The position numbers and the translations under genes were made by a program. Positions 30,306 to 38,468 of a DNA stretch of 64,000 bases are shown piece by piece (the stretch's first letter is position 1; every line of letters begins with the position of its first letter). The DNA lies in NCBI RefSeq assembly GCF_002995745.1, contig NZ_PVXQ01000009.1:37350-101349 (forward strand), in the 5' to 3' direction. The DNA comes from Clostridium vincentii. GTDB lineage: Bacteria > Bacillota > Clostridia > Clostridiales > Clostridiaceae. The notes under the pieces are model-generated. The model was not told the DNA's origin, did not search any database, and worked only from the letters and a program-made list of their open reading frames with translations.

Positions 30306-31868
30306 CTAAAAAATAGCTCTACCAGGAATAATTAACTTCTCCCCTTCTACTACGTTATCTAGGTTTTCTATATTATTTATTTTCAATAAATCATTTACTG
30401 TAGTATTATACTTTTTAGCTAGCCCCCATAGGGTATCCTCCTTACCCATAACATAAATAATTATGCTAGCCTTTTTCTTTTGCCCCTCGCCCTCACTTTC
30501 AATGACATCCGAAATGAATTCTTTAGTTATTTCATAGAAGACCTTTGACGAAATTGAAAGAGTAGCTTTTATTGCAATAGTATTTGCTTCAATATTAGCA
30601 TCTATTCCTTCTAATAAACACTTAACTATTGCCTTCATTCCTTCTTTAGCACCTGGCATATCCAAAGTAATGGTAAATGGTATATCTCCTTCAACATGTC
30701 CAAATCCTATATTATCATCTGATGTTTTATAAATTACATTTACTTTTATTATACCCTCTATTGTAATTCTATCATTTGAAATATTTTTTTCTGTTACTAT
30801 AGTATTTCCTGAAGCTGTTATTATTTTTTCCGGCTTAATATTTGCTTCTTTTAAATATATACTATCTTTAACTATATTTTCAGAGGCCTGAGTTCCAAGC
30901 ATGACCCCAATTTCATAATTGTTTTTTACTAGTTCAATAGGGAATTTTGGTGAATAGGCATCTTTAATTATATCAATATTTTCATCAGAAAACACTTTTA
31001 CTATAGCTCTCACTAAGAATTCAGTATTAATTATCCTCGCTTCTCCTAAATCATCCTCTTCTATACTTATATCACTATTTTTAATTTCATAAGATATAGA
31101 TGGAATCATATCTGCGAATATTCCTGGTATCTCTTCTTCTTTAGAAAGATAAACATCATCTTCCATTGATATAATATCCTTAGATTCATCCCCTAAATAA
31201 AGAATGTTTAATTTACAATAACATCCTAAATATATCTTGTCCTCTGCAACTTTCACTTCTTTCTTACGAAGACCCAATGAGCATTTTAAAATCTTTGAAA
31301 CCTGTGGTTTATCCATTCCAATTCTTAGCATGGATTTTCCAATAAACTCAACTTCCTTATTAGCTGCAAGTCTGTTTATTGATTCTATTCTTTTTAATAT
31401 TTCTATACCTTCTGTTGCTTCAATATCCTTTACGAAATCAAATTCTGTAGTTTTATAAAGCTCCCAATTCAAGTTAATAACACCTTGTATCGCAATCTTC
31501 CTTTCATTCATGATTGTTGCATCAATATGTTCAACTTTACACTCAACCTCGCATACTACTTTATGTTCTCCTTCATCAAGATCTAAAGAATTAGTGAACT
31601 TTTCACTATAATTTACTGAATTCACTATCATATTATCTTCCCTCGGGATATATAAAACATTATACTCCACTCTACCTTCAAGAATTACCTTGTCACCAAT
31701 AATCTCCTTATTAGTTATTATAGGTCTTGCTTCCACCGATAAAATGACTTCAACATCTGGATGAGTATCTGGTATTAAATATTCCTCTTTAAGAATAGCT
31801 GTTGAACTATTTTCTCTTAATAATTGCTGAAATTGTAAGTTTTCTTTTACCACATCGATCTTTGACAT
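30306..31868 (-). CDS. sipL: SipL-like spore coat morphogenetic protein (SPOCS/DUF3794 + LysM)
   Basis: 520 aa without signal peptide. Residues 1-450 hold about three DUF3794/SPOCS-type beta-rich repeats (YLIPDTHPDVEVILSVEARP at the start is diagnostic); a C-terminal LysM domain (about 470-517) reads EDTLWGLAKKYNTTVNDLLKIN. This is the architecture of SipL, the clostridial partner that ties SpoIVA and the coat to the forespore surface. Mother-cell expression is expected; no clean sigma-E promoter could be decided in the upstream 300 bp. Its neighbours cphAB, csp and yabG support a spore role. Confidence 0.85.
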   Translation of the reverse strand: MSKIDVVKENLQFQQLLRENSSTAILKEEYLIPDTHPDVEVILSVEARPIITNKEIIGDKVILEGRVEYNVLYIPREDNMIVNSVNYSEKFTNSLDLDEGEHKVVCEVECKVEHIDATIMNERKIAIQGVINLNWELYKTTEFDFVKDIEATEGIEILKRIESINRLAANKEVEFIGKSMLRIGMDKPQVSKILKCSLGLRKKEVKVAEDKIYLGCYCKLNILYLGDESKDIISMEDDVYLSKEEEIPGIFADMIPSISYEIKNSDISIEEDDLGEARIINTEFLVRAIVKVFSDENIDIIKDAYSPKFPIELVKNNYEIGVMLGTQASENIVKDSIYLKEANIKPEKIITASGNTIVTEKNISNDRITIEGIIKVNVIYKTSDDNIGFGHVEGDIPFTITLDMPGAKEGMKAIVKCLLEGIDANIEANTIAIKATLSISSKVFYEITKEFISDVIESEGEGQKKKASIIIYVMGKEDTLWGLAKKYNTTVNDLLKINNIENLDNVVEGEKLIIPGRAIF

Positions 31869-32006
31869 ATAAACCTCCCATAAAATTCCTATTATTTATT
31901 TATATAAAACTACCCTATCTTTTATACCAATAATTTTTAGAATTCTATAGAAAATAAATATTATTTTTTAACTTGTGAATTTTTTGAACTTTTTTAATAT
32001 AACATG

Positions 32007-32035
32007 TTGACAATATTGTTAATTTGTCGTATCAT
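32007..32035 (+). promoter_or_regulatory. Promoter of the predicted small RNA
   Basis: TTGACA (32007-32012), 17-nt spacer, TATCAT (32030-32035): consensus -35 and 5 of 6 at -10, pointing away from sipL and into a region with no plus-strand gene. Confidence 0.6.
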
Positions 32036-32041
32036 AGTAAT

Positions 32042-32130
32042 TGGTTATTGACCATATAACCTCTCATAAATTCTCAATACCCTTTTATACCATAGTTGAA
32101 AGATGGAACCCACCATCTTTCTTTTTTTTT
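32042..32130 (+). ncRNA. Candidate small non-coding RNA, about 89 nt
   Basis: The unit runs from the predicted start near 32042 to a textbook terminator: GAAAGATGG (32098-32106) paired with CCATCTTTC (32113-32121) and nine T. A first hairpin GGTTAT/ATAACC lies at its 5' end; the middle (about 32060-32095) is unpaired, C/U-rich (ACCTCTC-like) and could pair with purine-rich ribosome sites. No ORF of useful length is present. The veg terminator faces it. I recognise no known RNA family. Confidence 0.55.
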
Positions 32131-32150
32131 GCTTATTTTTGCGCAAAAAA

Positions 32151-32180
32151 AGAAAACTTCGATTTTCTCGAAGTTTTATA
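32151..32180 (-). terminator. Terminator of veg
   Basis: AAAACTTCGA/TCGAAGTTTT hairpin followed by TCTTTTTTT on the minus strand. Confidence 0.88.
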
Positions 32181-32181
32181 T

Positions 32182-32418
32182 CTAACTAGGAAAGACTAGT
32201 TGTACTGTCTTTGTTAAAACGTCTGAGTAGCTATAAGTCACGGTCCTCTGGGTGTCATTCTCTAATCTGATTACAAAAATACTTGGATAAGCACTTTCTA
32301 AGACTCCATCATTTACAAGAATCTTTTTACGGCCTCCATTAGCTCTTAATGTAACCTTCTCTCCTAGATGTCTTTCGATATCTCTCTTTATTGTTGCAAT
32401 TGTTTTTACTTTTTCCAT
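32182..32418 (-). CDS. veg: Veg protein
   Basis: 78-aa conserved Firmicute protein (Veg/DUF1021, SH3-like beta-barrel) linked in Bacillus to biofilm-gene control and, by expression, to very strong vegetative transcription. ATIKRDIERHLGEKVTLRANGGRKK is the family signature (seen here in short as IKRDIERHLGEKV and RANGGRKK). It lies near yabG, as in Bacillus, but here two csp genes come between. Two tandem consensus promoters precede it. Confidence 0.95.
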   Translation of the reverse strand: MEKVKTIATIKRDIERHLGEKVTLRANGGRKKILVNDGVLESAYPSIFVIRLENDTQRTVTYSYSDVLTKTVQLVFPS

Positions 32419-32442
32419 TATAACACCCTCTTTCCTAATTTT

Positions 32443-32471
32443 ATTATATATTGAATATGCTTATTTGTCAA
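32443..32471 (-). promoter_or_regulatory. Proximal veg promoter
   Basis: Perfect TTGACA (32466-32471), 17-nt spacer, perfect TATAAT (32443-32448). Confidence 0.92.
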
Positions 32472-32482
32472 CATAAATTTTA

Positions 32483-32512
32483 ATTTTATCATTTTTACCT
32501 TATACTTGTCAA
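32483..32512 (-). promoter_or_regulatory. Distal veg promoter
   Basis: TTGACA (32507-32512), 18-nt spacer, TAAAAT (32483-32488), in tandem with the proximal one. Confidence 0.6.
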
Positions 32513-32660
32513 TATATTTTTATAATAAACATAATAATAATTTACTTTTATATTATTAGTAAATATTCTCTCTTTTATTCAATAAACTTAATTCTTTGTT
32601 TTCTTATTACAATTTAAATACTCTTTAAATAATATTACTTCAGTCTTTTCAAGGTTTATA

Positions 32661-34394
32661 TCATTCAATGTTCTGAAACATTTTAAGAATATTTAAAATT
32701 CCATATCCCCATCGTGGATTAGGATATATATCTCCAATTCTTCTTGTTGTACCCTTTGCAATATAAGCTTTTACGGTTTGAGCATACATAAAAGGATCAT
32801 TACCTTGAACAATTCCCCATTCAAATAACATAGCACAAGCTCCCGCTGCCACGGCTGCAGCGACACTGGTTCCATTGAAAATAGCTGTTTTATTGTTAGG
32901 AAATACAGTTAATGCATTTACTCCCCCAGCCGCAACATCTATCATGTCAGAAAATTTCCTTTTATCAGTATATTTTTCTCTAAATCCCATCCCAGAATAG
33001 CTAAGAACATTATTATTATTTTGATTATAGGCTGCTACTGAAATCACATTATTTGAACTAGCTGGACTTGTTATAGTCCCATAAGAATCAGTTGCACTAA
33101 ATCTAGTATTACCAACAGCAATTCCCTTTTGAGGCAACCAAGAGTTAAATATACCCCTTAAATATGCATTTGAAGTTAATCTAAAAGTCCATATACCTGG
33201 CTTTAAATTATAGAATCTCACACGTATAAATTCATCTCCAGTATTTTCTTCTGGAAAATAGTAATCTACTTTTATTGATGTTTTTTCGAATATAAATGTA
33301 TAATTATTAGTTATATTAATTACAAGTGGTATTATACCTGTATTCTCACCAGAAGGAGATATTATATCTAATGACATTATATCGGGTACCGAAATCCAAG
33401 TATCGACCCACAAAGATTTTTGCTCAGGGGATACCACTATTTCCATAGCAGCAAAACCATTTACTCCATCTATTATTCCCGAAGTATGACCTCCTGAATC
33501 TCTTTCATTACCAACACCTGTAACGACTACTATCCCACTACTTGCAGAGATTAATTCTATGAAGTCTTCTAAAATCCCAGTTCCTTTATGATTTCCCATA
33601 GTAGTTCCAAGAGGTAAATATATAACCATTGGGTTTTTACTGTTTAATGCATATCGATACAAAAATTCAAGTGCGGAAAAAATTGATGTTATATTGAAAA
33701 TAGGCATTTTAGTATCAAACCGAGCCCGATAAGATATATCTTCCATTAATTTTACTACCACGAAATTACATTCAGGACATATTCCTTTTAGTGCTGGATT
33801 TTTTCCAGTAGCACCAATTATTCCAGCCATACCCGTTCCATGTCCGATTTGATCCTTACTTGGAACAATTTCATAAGGTGACCCACCTGCTCTATTAACT
33901 TTTATTGCATTATCTATTTTATCTTTTCTATATACAGTGCCATATGGGACATAAATAAGTTCATCTTTCTCAGGTGAAATTATCGTTTGGTCCCAGATGC
34001 ATTCAATTCTGGTAATTTTACTATTATCCATAAATTCCTCATTTAGATAATCAATCCCTGTATCAACAACTGCTACATCAACTCCTTTTCCAGTTAAATT
34101 TAGAGGTAGATCTAACTGTAAAAAGCCAACTTTGGAAGCTTCAATAGGTGAAACGTCTTCAAGTGTATATAATTCTGCAGGTTTAATATATATAATAAAT
34201 TTAAAATATGGATCGTTAAGATTAATATCCAAATCTTTTTGTAATGATATTATTGCATATCTATCATTAATTATTGTCACATAATAATCTGATGCGTTTA
34301 AACTCTCTCCCAGGATATCACCCTCGTATTCAACTAAATACTGATGATAATTTACGTCTTTAAAAATATTTTCATTAGCTAAAATTTCGCTCAT
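32661..34394 (-). CDS. Csp-type subtilisin-like germination protease (second of pair)
   Basis: 577-aa S8 peptidase of the clostridial Csp family, whose members activate the cortex hydrolase SleC during spore germination. The triad is intact: Asp111 in VAVVDTGID, His185 in IGHGTGMAG and Ser510 in FNGTSVAAA. Residues 1-90 form the prodomain; a jelly-roll-type insert (about 350-450) separates the His and Ser parts, as in CspB. No signal peptide, as expected for a protein packed into spores. Its start overlaps the stop of the first csp gene by 4 nt. No sleC gene is in the window. Confidence 0.87.
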   Translation of the reverse strand: MSEILANENIFKDVNYHQYLVEYEGDILGESLNASDYYVTIINDRYAIISLQKDLDINLNDPYFKFIIYIKPAELYTLEDVSPIEASKVGFLQLDLPLNLTGKGVDVAVVDTGIDYLNEEFMDNSKITRIECIWDQTIISPEKDELIYVPYGTVYRKDKIDNAIKVNRAGGSPYEIVPSKDQIGHGTGMAGIIGATGKNPALKGICPECNFVVVKLMEDISYRARFDTKMPIFNITSIFSALEFLYRYALNSKNPMVIYLPLGTTMGNHKGTGILEDFIELISASSGIVVVTGVGNERDSGGHTSGIIDGVNGFAAMEIVVSPEQKSLWVDTWISVPDIMSLDIISPSGENTGIIPLVINITNNYTFIFEKTSIKVDYYFPEENTGDEFIRVRFYNLKPGIWTFRLTSNAYLRGIFNSWLPQKGIAVGNTRFSATDSYGTITSPASSNNVISVAAYNQNNNNVLSYSGMGFREKYTDKRKFSDMIDVAAGGVNALTVFPNNKTAIFNGTSVAAAVAAGACAMLFEWGIVQGNDPFMYAQTVKAYIAKGTTRRIGDIYPNPRWGYGILNILKMFQNIE

Positions 34395-36205
34395 TTACAA
34401 TCCTCCATATTGTCCCTTGGAATTCTTACAAATAAATTATTACAATAATATTCAGTATAATTTTTATCAATATTTCTATTTTCTCTATAGCTTCTATTAA
34501 TAACATTAAATGTCCCTAACAAATCCAAGAATCCATAGCCAATCCCTTTATTAGGAAATCTATACGAAGGATTACTTCTATCTGCTCCATGTATTAAATA
34601 AATTATCACCCTTATAGAATTCATAGTTTTATCATTTCCATTAACAATCCCCCACTGCAATAAAAGGGCGCAGACTCCAGTTGCTATTCCAGTTGCTGCA
34701 GAACTACCTGAGACAGTTGTTACTCCCCCTCCAACTTGAGTTGTTAAGATATTTATTCCTAAAATAGTGAAATCAGGATTATCTAGAGTATCAGCAGCCT
34801 TAGAACCCTTGCCTGAAGAAGCTAATATAGCATTTTCATTTCCGCAATATGCTACTGTAGCTACTTTTCTTGCTGTAGATGGAATTGTTAAAGTTATAAA
34901 AGGATCTGATTCAAGAAATTTTGTTTCCTCTGGCAATGTAATTTTAGGTTGGAGCCATATGTCATATCTACCATTCGTTACATAATCCCCTCTTAATTGA
35001 AATTTCCATATCCCAGGTTTTATATCATTGAAATTTATACTTATAACCTCATGACCAGTAAAATGTTCTGGAGAAAAATATGAAACCTCCATTGTTGTAT
35101 TCAAAAAAACAAATTCAGTTCGTGCTAACCTATTTCTTACTATCTTAATAAACTTAGATTCCTCTCCTGTTGGTGATATAACATTTAAAGTAGCTCTATT
35201 AGGTTTTTGCACCCATATATTAAAAGAAAAATATTTTATTTCCCTTGGAATCTTTAATTCAACTGTAGCTATATCCCCTAAATTTTCTATATATCCAGAA
35301 GCATGTCCTTCCGCCGCTCCTTCATTACCGACTCCCGCCACTATAACAATACCTCTACCACCTGATATAGAGGTTAAATACTTTGACATCACACTTTTAC
35401 CATCATGACTTCCCTCAGTAGTCCCAACCCCTATATATATAACCATAGGTCTTTTAGCTTTTATAGAATAATTTTTTAAATACTCTATCCCAGCCAAAAC
35501 TTCAGAATCATTATAAACAGGATTATATTCAATCCCATTGGCCTTTAATCTATTTCTAAAGTTAATAGATTCAAAAAGTTTTACAACTACATAATCACTA
35601 TCATGTGCAACTCCTTGAAATTGCCCATTATATCCTCTAGCACCAATAACTCCGGCTATTTTAGTACCATGTCCTATATCATCTTTTGAAGGTACAATTT
35701 CATAAGGATTTCCACCGTTTTTATATGCATTAATTGCATTATTAATCTCTTCATTAGAATAAGTATCTCCAATATATACAGATTTATCTTTCCCTACCTG
35801 AATTGTTTGATCCCATATATTCATTATTCTAGATGTACCATCTTCTCTTTTAAACTCTTCATTAAGATAATCTATTCCAGTATCAACCATACCTATTAGT
35901 ACCCCAGATCCAGTTAGATTTAAATATGGATTAATTTTTGTATTATTTATATAATCTACATTTGACGGAGAAATATCTTGTAATACATACATACCTCTTG
36001 GATTAATATAAATAATGGAGGGTACATTACGTACAAGTTGATTTAAATATTGATATGGCGTGCTTATAACTCCAATAGTACTTGTTATTATATCCCCACA
36101 AGCATATGATATCTTATCTATTTCTTCTTTTAAATTCCCTCTATATTCAACTAAAAAATTAGGTGAATCTTCAAAATATAAACTACAGTCTTTAAAACTA
36201 GCCAT
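34391..36205 (-). CDS. Csp-type subtilisin-like germination protease (first of pair)
   Basis: 604-aa S8 peptidase, a paralogue of the following gene. Triad Asp108 (IGMVDTGID), His179 (IGHGTKIAG), Ser502 (VSGSSAATG; Gly-Ser-Ser in place of the commoner Gly-Thr-Ser). It has the same prodomain and jelly-roll insert plus an additional 40-residue Asn/Tyr-rich tail after the catalytic domain. Both members of the pair look active, unlike C. difficile where CspA and CspC have lost residues. AGGAGATAT precedes the ATG; the leader contains an unexplained structured element. Confidence 0.87.
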   Translation of the reverse strand: MASFKDCSLYFEDSPNFLVEYRGNLKEEIDKISYACGDIITSTIGVISTPYQYLNQLVRNVPSIIYINPRGMYVLQDISPSNVDYINNTKINPYLNLTGSGVLIGMVDTGIDYLNEEFKREDGTSRIMNIWDQTIQVGKDKSVYIGDTYSNEEINNAINAYKNGGNPYEIVPSKDDIGHGTKIAGVIGARGYNGQFQGVAHDSDYVVVKLFESINFRNRLKANGIEYNPVYNDSEVLAGIEYLKNYSIKAKRPMVIYIGVGTTEGSHDGKSVMSKYLTSISGGRGIVIVAGVGNEGAAEGHASGYIENLGDIATVELKIPREIKYFSFNIWVQKPNRATLNVISPTGEESKFIKIVRNRLARTEFVFLNTTMEVSYFSPEHFTGHEVISINFNDIKPGIWKFQLRGDYVTNGRYDIWLQPKITLPEETKFLESDPFITLTIPSTARKVATVAYCGNENAILASSGKGSKAADTLDNPDFTILGINILTTQVGGGVTTVSGSSAATGIATGVCALLLQWGIVNGNDKTMNSIRVIIYLIHGADRSNPSYRFPNKGIGYGFLDLLGTFNVINRSYRENRNIDKNYTEYYCNNLFVRIPRDNMEDCK

Positions 36206-36295
36206 ATATATCTCCTAAATAAGTCTTACATTTAGTAATATTTATATTTATCCAATTTTATTCATTGGAAATAAATAATTTTTTTAATACTGAAA

Positions 36296-36338
36296 TAAAG
36301 AGCCCAATTCTAAAAAGAATAGCTCTTTATTTTAAAGG
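36296..36338 (-). terminator. Long hairpin between yabG and csp
   Basis: AAATAAAGAGC and GCTCTTTATTT arms with an inner ATTC/GAAT stem. It can end transcription leaving yabG (minus strand); the same hairpin with its T-rich flank works on the plus strand too. Confidence 0.6.
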
Positions 36339-36423
36339 AAACCCGACTCGTATGAACTCGCTGGGTAAGTTCAAGTATCCAAATATAAAATCAATTTTGG
36401 AGCATCACCTTTTGGACTTTCAC
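36339..36423 (-). other. Unexplained structured element between yabG and csp
   Basis: About 85 bp directly after the yabG stop, with visibly higher GC than the surrounding spacer. On the minus strand GAACT (36370-36374) can pair with AGTTC near 36353-36357, while the ACCC in that loop can pair with GGGT near 36341-36345, giving a pseudoknot; a TCCAAA/TTTGGA hairpin precedes it. It is followed by the long hairpin at 36296-36338. I recognise neither a riboswitch class nor a mobile element. A 25-codon plus-strand ORF crosses it but is not claimed as a gene. Confidence 0.4.
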
Positions 36424-37287
36424 TTATAAATAAGATGACTTAGGGTACCCTTCTCTATACTTTCCTCTAGTTTGAAGTCCACCTATCCCTTTAATTCCTG
36501 TTATAGTGTTTTCAATAACATCAGTTATAGACACCACTTGATCTATTCTAGTGTATGCGATTTTTTCACATACAAAAACTGGATCAAGGCAATGGATAAG
36601 AACTCTACTTGGGCTCGAGGCAAAATTGGCACCAGCATCAAGCATACATTCATAACAACTTTGGCATGCTCCAGCAAATATTACTAATTCGTCGTAGCTT
36701 GCATTATAATCTCTCAGGGCTTTAACTGAATCAATGTAATACTTAGAATTTCTATAACATTCTAAATCTAAATAATCCTTTGTATTTTTCAGTACCCCAT
36801 CATGACCAGTAAGGACAACTATATCCGGCTTAAATTCCCTAACTAAATCAACTATTACGCTTGCTTGTAGTTTCTCCGGTATAGCCTTACCTATAGCATC
36901 TAAAGATAACTGCTTATACACCTTAAGGCAAGTGTCCATGTACTCACTATCTCCATCTACATGGAGTATCCTACCAGGCCTTCCAAACATAAGCTCCTTC
37001 CTTGGCGTAATTTTGGTAGACTTACTTACCCGTGTAAGAACATCTCCTCTTAAAATAATTGCATTCTTTATTGCCTTCTTAACCCTGCTATTTAAAATCT
37101 TTTCCTGATCTCCTACATAGTCGTCATTTACACTTTCAAGGTCATCACTTGAAGAATCTGCAATTATCCTTATACTAATTCCTTTCAATATATATATTTT
37201 CCTGTTATTTTCCTCTCTAATATCTAAAATTTTAAATGTAATATCTTTATTATAAGATTTTCTAACTACTAAGTCCCCAATTTCCAT
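36424..37287 (-). CDS. yabG: Sporulation-specific cysteine protease YabG
   Basis: 287-aa mother-cell protease (U57 family) that trims coat proteins; in C. difficile it also processes CspBA and preproSleC. N-terminal SH3-like part (GDLVVRKSYNKDITFKI), then the peptidase domain with the His-containing LTGHDG, the Cys motif FAGACQSCYECML and ANFASSPSR. Its adjacency to csp genes and, further on, sipL fits that substrate set. A GAGAGG ribosome site precedes the ATG, and a mother-cell -10 lies upstream. Confidence 0.94.
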   Translation of the reverse strand: MEIGDLVVRKSYNKDITFKILDIREENNRKIYILKGISIRIIADSSSDDLESVNDDYVGDQEKILNSRVKKAIKNAIILRGDVLTRVSKSTKITPRKELMFGRPGRILHVDGDSEYMDTCLKVYKQLSLDAIGKAIPEKLQASVIVDLVREFKPDIVVLTGHDGVLKNTKDYLDLECYRNSKYYIDSVKALRDYNASYDELVIFAGACQSCYECMLDAGANFASSPSRVLIHCLDPVFVCEKIAYTRIDQVVSITDVIENTITGIKGIGGLQTRGKYREGYPKSSYL

Positions 37288-37317
37288 AAGTTCCTCTCAT
37301 TATTAAGTACTGTTCTC

Positions 37318-37326
37318 TATTATATG
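37318..37326 (-). promoter_or_regulatory. Possible mother-cell sigma (E/K) -10 of yabG
   Basis: CATATAATA on the minus strand equals the -10 consensus CATANNNTA, about 30 nt before the yabG ATG. No clear -35 could be assigned. Confidence 0.4.
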
Positions 37327-37333
37327 ATTAAAG

Positions 37334-37362
37334 ACAAAAAGATGCTCCTATTGAGCACCTTT
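37334..37362 (-). terminator. Terminator of the first cotS-like gene
   Basis: GGTGCTC/GAGCATC-type stem (one G-U pair) with TTTTTG on the minus strand. Confidence 0.65.
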
Positions 37363-37365
37363 TAC

Positions 37366-38364
37366 CTATAATTTATATTCTTCTTTGAAATCTCCAAGAA
37401 GCTTTAAGAATTTTTCCTGTTCATTAATCATTCCTTGAAGTTTAGTTGCAAATGTACCTTGTCCCCAATTTACCTCATTGTAATAATATCTATTAGCAAG
37501 CCTCCAATATCTTTGTGGAAATTGCAAATAAGCGTATAAGACCTCCATTTCCTCATTACTTAAAATAGATACAGAATTATAAGATTGCACTATTGCTTTT
37601 GCAAAATCCATATTCCAATCTACTCTTTTAAGTACTTTAATCATAAAGTTAGATATGTCGAAGGTTCTAACCTCTCTTTTACAATAATCAAAATCAATTA
37701 CATGAACATCATTATTTTTATTAAGCACAATATTATGATATGTGTAATCATGATGGCAAAAACTCTTTTCCTGATCTGCCGCTGCACATAACTCATAATA
37801 GTTTGAGCCTTCTAAAGTCGTAAGAGCTTTTTTGCCTATATCTTTATAAAATTCCATGGATGTTAGATATATCATATCGAAATCACTTTTAACACTTTTT
37901 TTTCTTATCATATCTCTCATTTTATCTAATGACTTAATTCTTTTAGCCATAAGATGTGTCCATCTTCCTAAGTCAGTTTTTAATTTCGAGTTATCTGGGG
38001 GATCATATCCCTTGGATGCTTCATGCATTATTGCTAAGGTTTTTGCTGCAATTTTTACTTCTTCAATATTATGAAAATCACATTCCCTTCCCTCTAGCCA
38101 TTCTGAAAGGGTGTATAAGTCCTCATTTACCAATGCATACGGTTCTCCTTCTGTATTTAAAAAATATCTATCAACCCTATCGAACCCATTTTTAATAAGA
38201 TGTTCCTTAGCTCCATATACAAATAATAGTTTTTGAGGTCCATAGTTTATTTTTTTTAAACATCTCTCACCTTTATTGGTCTTTAAATAATAAACTCCTT
38301 TATTGGCCTTTAATACCTCGATTTTAATATCAAATTGTCTTTCTATTTCGAATTCCCTCATCAT
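37366..38364 (-). CDS. CotS family spore coat protein (kinase-like fold)
   Basis: 332-aa CotS-type protein with the aminoglycoside-phosphotransferase fold. The catalytic-loop signature HHDYTYHNIVL (His-x-Asp-x4-Asn) and metal-binding VIDFDYC are kept, and Lys in RCLKKINY fits the ATP-binding Lys, so it may be an active small-molecule or sugar kinase rather than a mere structural protein. CotS proteins are coat components of Bacillus and Clostridium. The start is the ATG at 38364, after GAGGTGAGG; a GTG (38373) overlaps that site. Divergent from a GT4 gene. Confidence 0.85.
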   Translation of the reverse strand: MMREFEIERQFDIKIEVLKANKGVYYLKTNKGERCLKKINYGPQKLLFVYGAKEHLIKNGFDRVDRYFLNTEGEPYALVNEDLYTLSEWLEGRECDFHNIEEVKIAAKTLAIMHEASKGYDPPDNSKLKTDLGRWTHLMAKRIKSLDKMRDMIRKKSVKSDFDMIYLTSMEFYKDIGKKALTTLEGSNYYELCAAADQEKSFCHHDYTYHNIVLNKNNDVHVIDFDYCKREVRTFDISNFMIKVLKRVDWNMDFAKAIVQSYNSVSILSNEEMEVLYAYLQFPQRYWRLANRYYYNEVNWGQGTFATKLQGMINEQEKFLKLLGDFKEEYKL

Positions 38365-38468
38365 CTTCCTCACCTCTTTTATATTTATATGTAAAGAGTA
38401 TTTCTTTTATTAACAAAAGTTGAGGGAATTTAATATAATGAATAAAGAGTAATAAGAAAGGATACATC

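Larger units (their letters stand above)
31869..32181. other. Intergenic region holding a small-RNA-like unit and two terminators
   Basis: 313 bp without a protein gene. From left to right: the sipL upstream sequence, a plus-strand promoter (32007-32035), an approximately 89-nt untranslated unit ending in a strong terminator (to 32130), and the minus-strand terminator of veg. Confidence 0.7.

Noticed and set aside
36351..36426. 25-codon plus-strand ORF in the yabG-csp element
   Set aside because: Too short, poorly spaced ribosome site, and the region is better explained by RNA or repeat structure.
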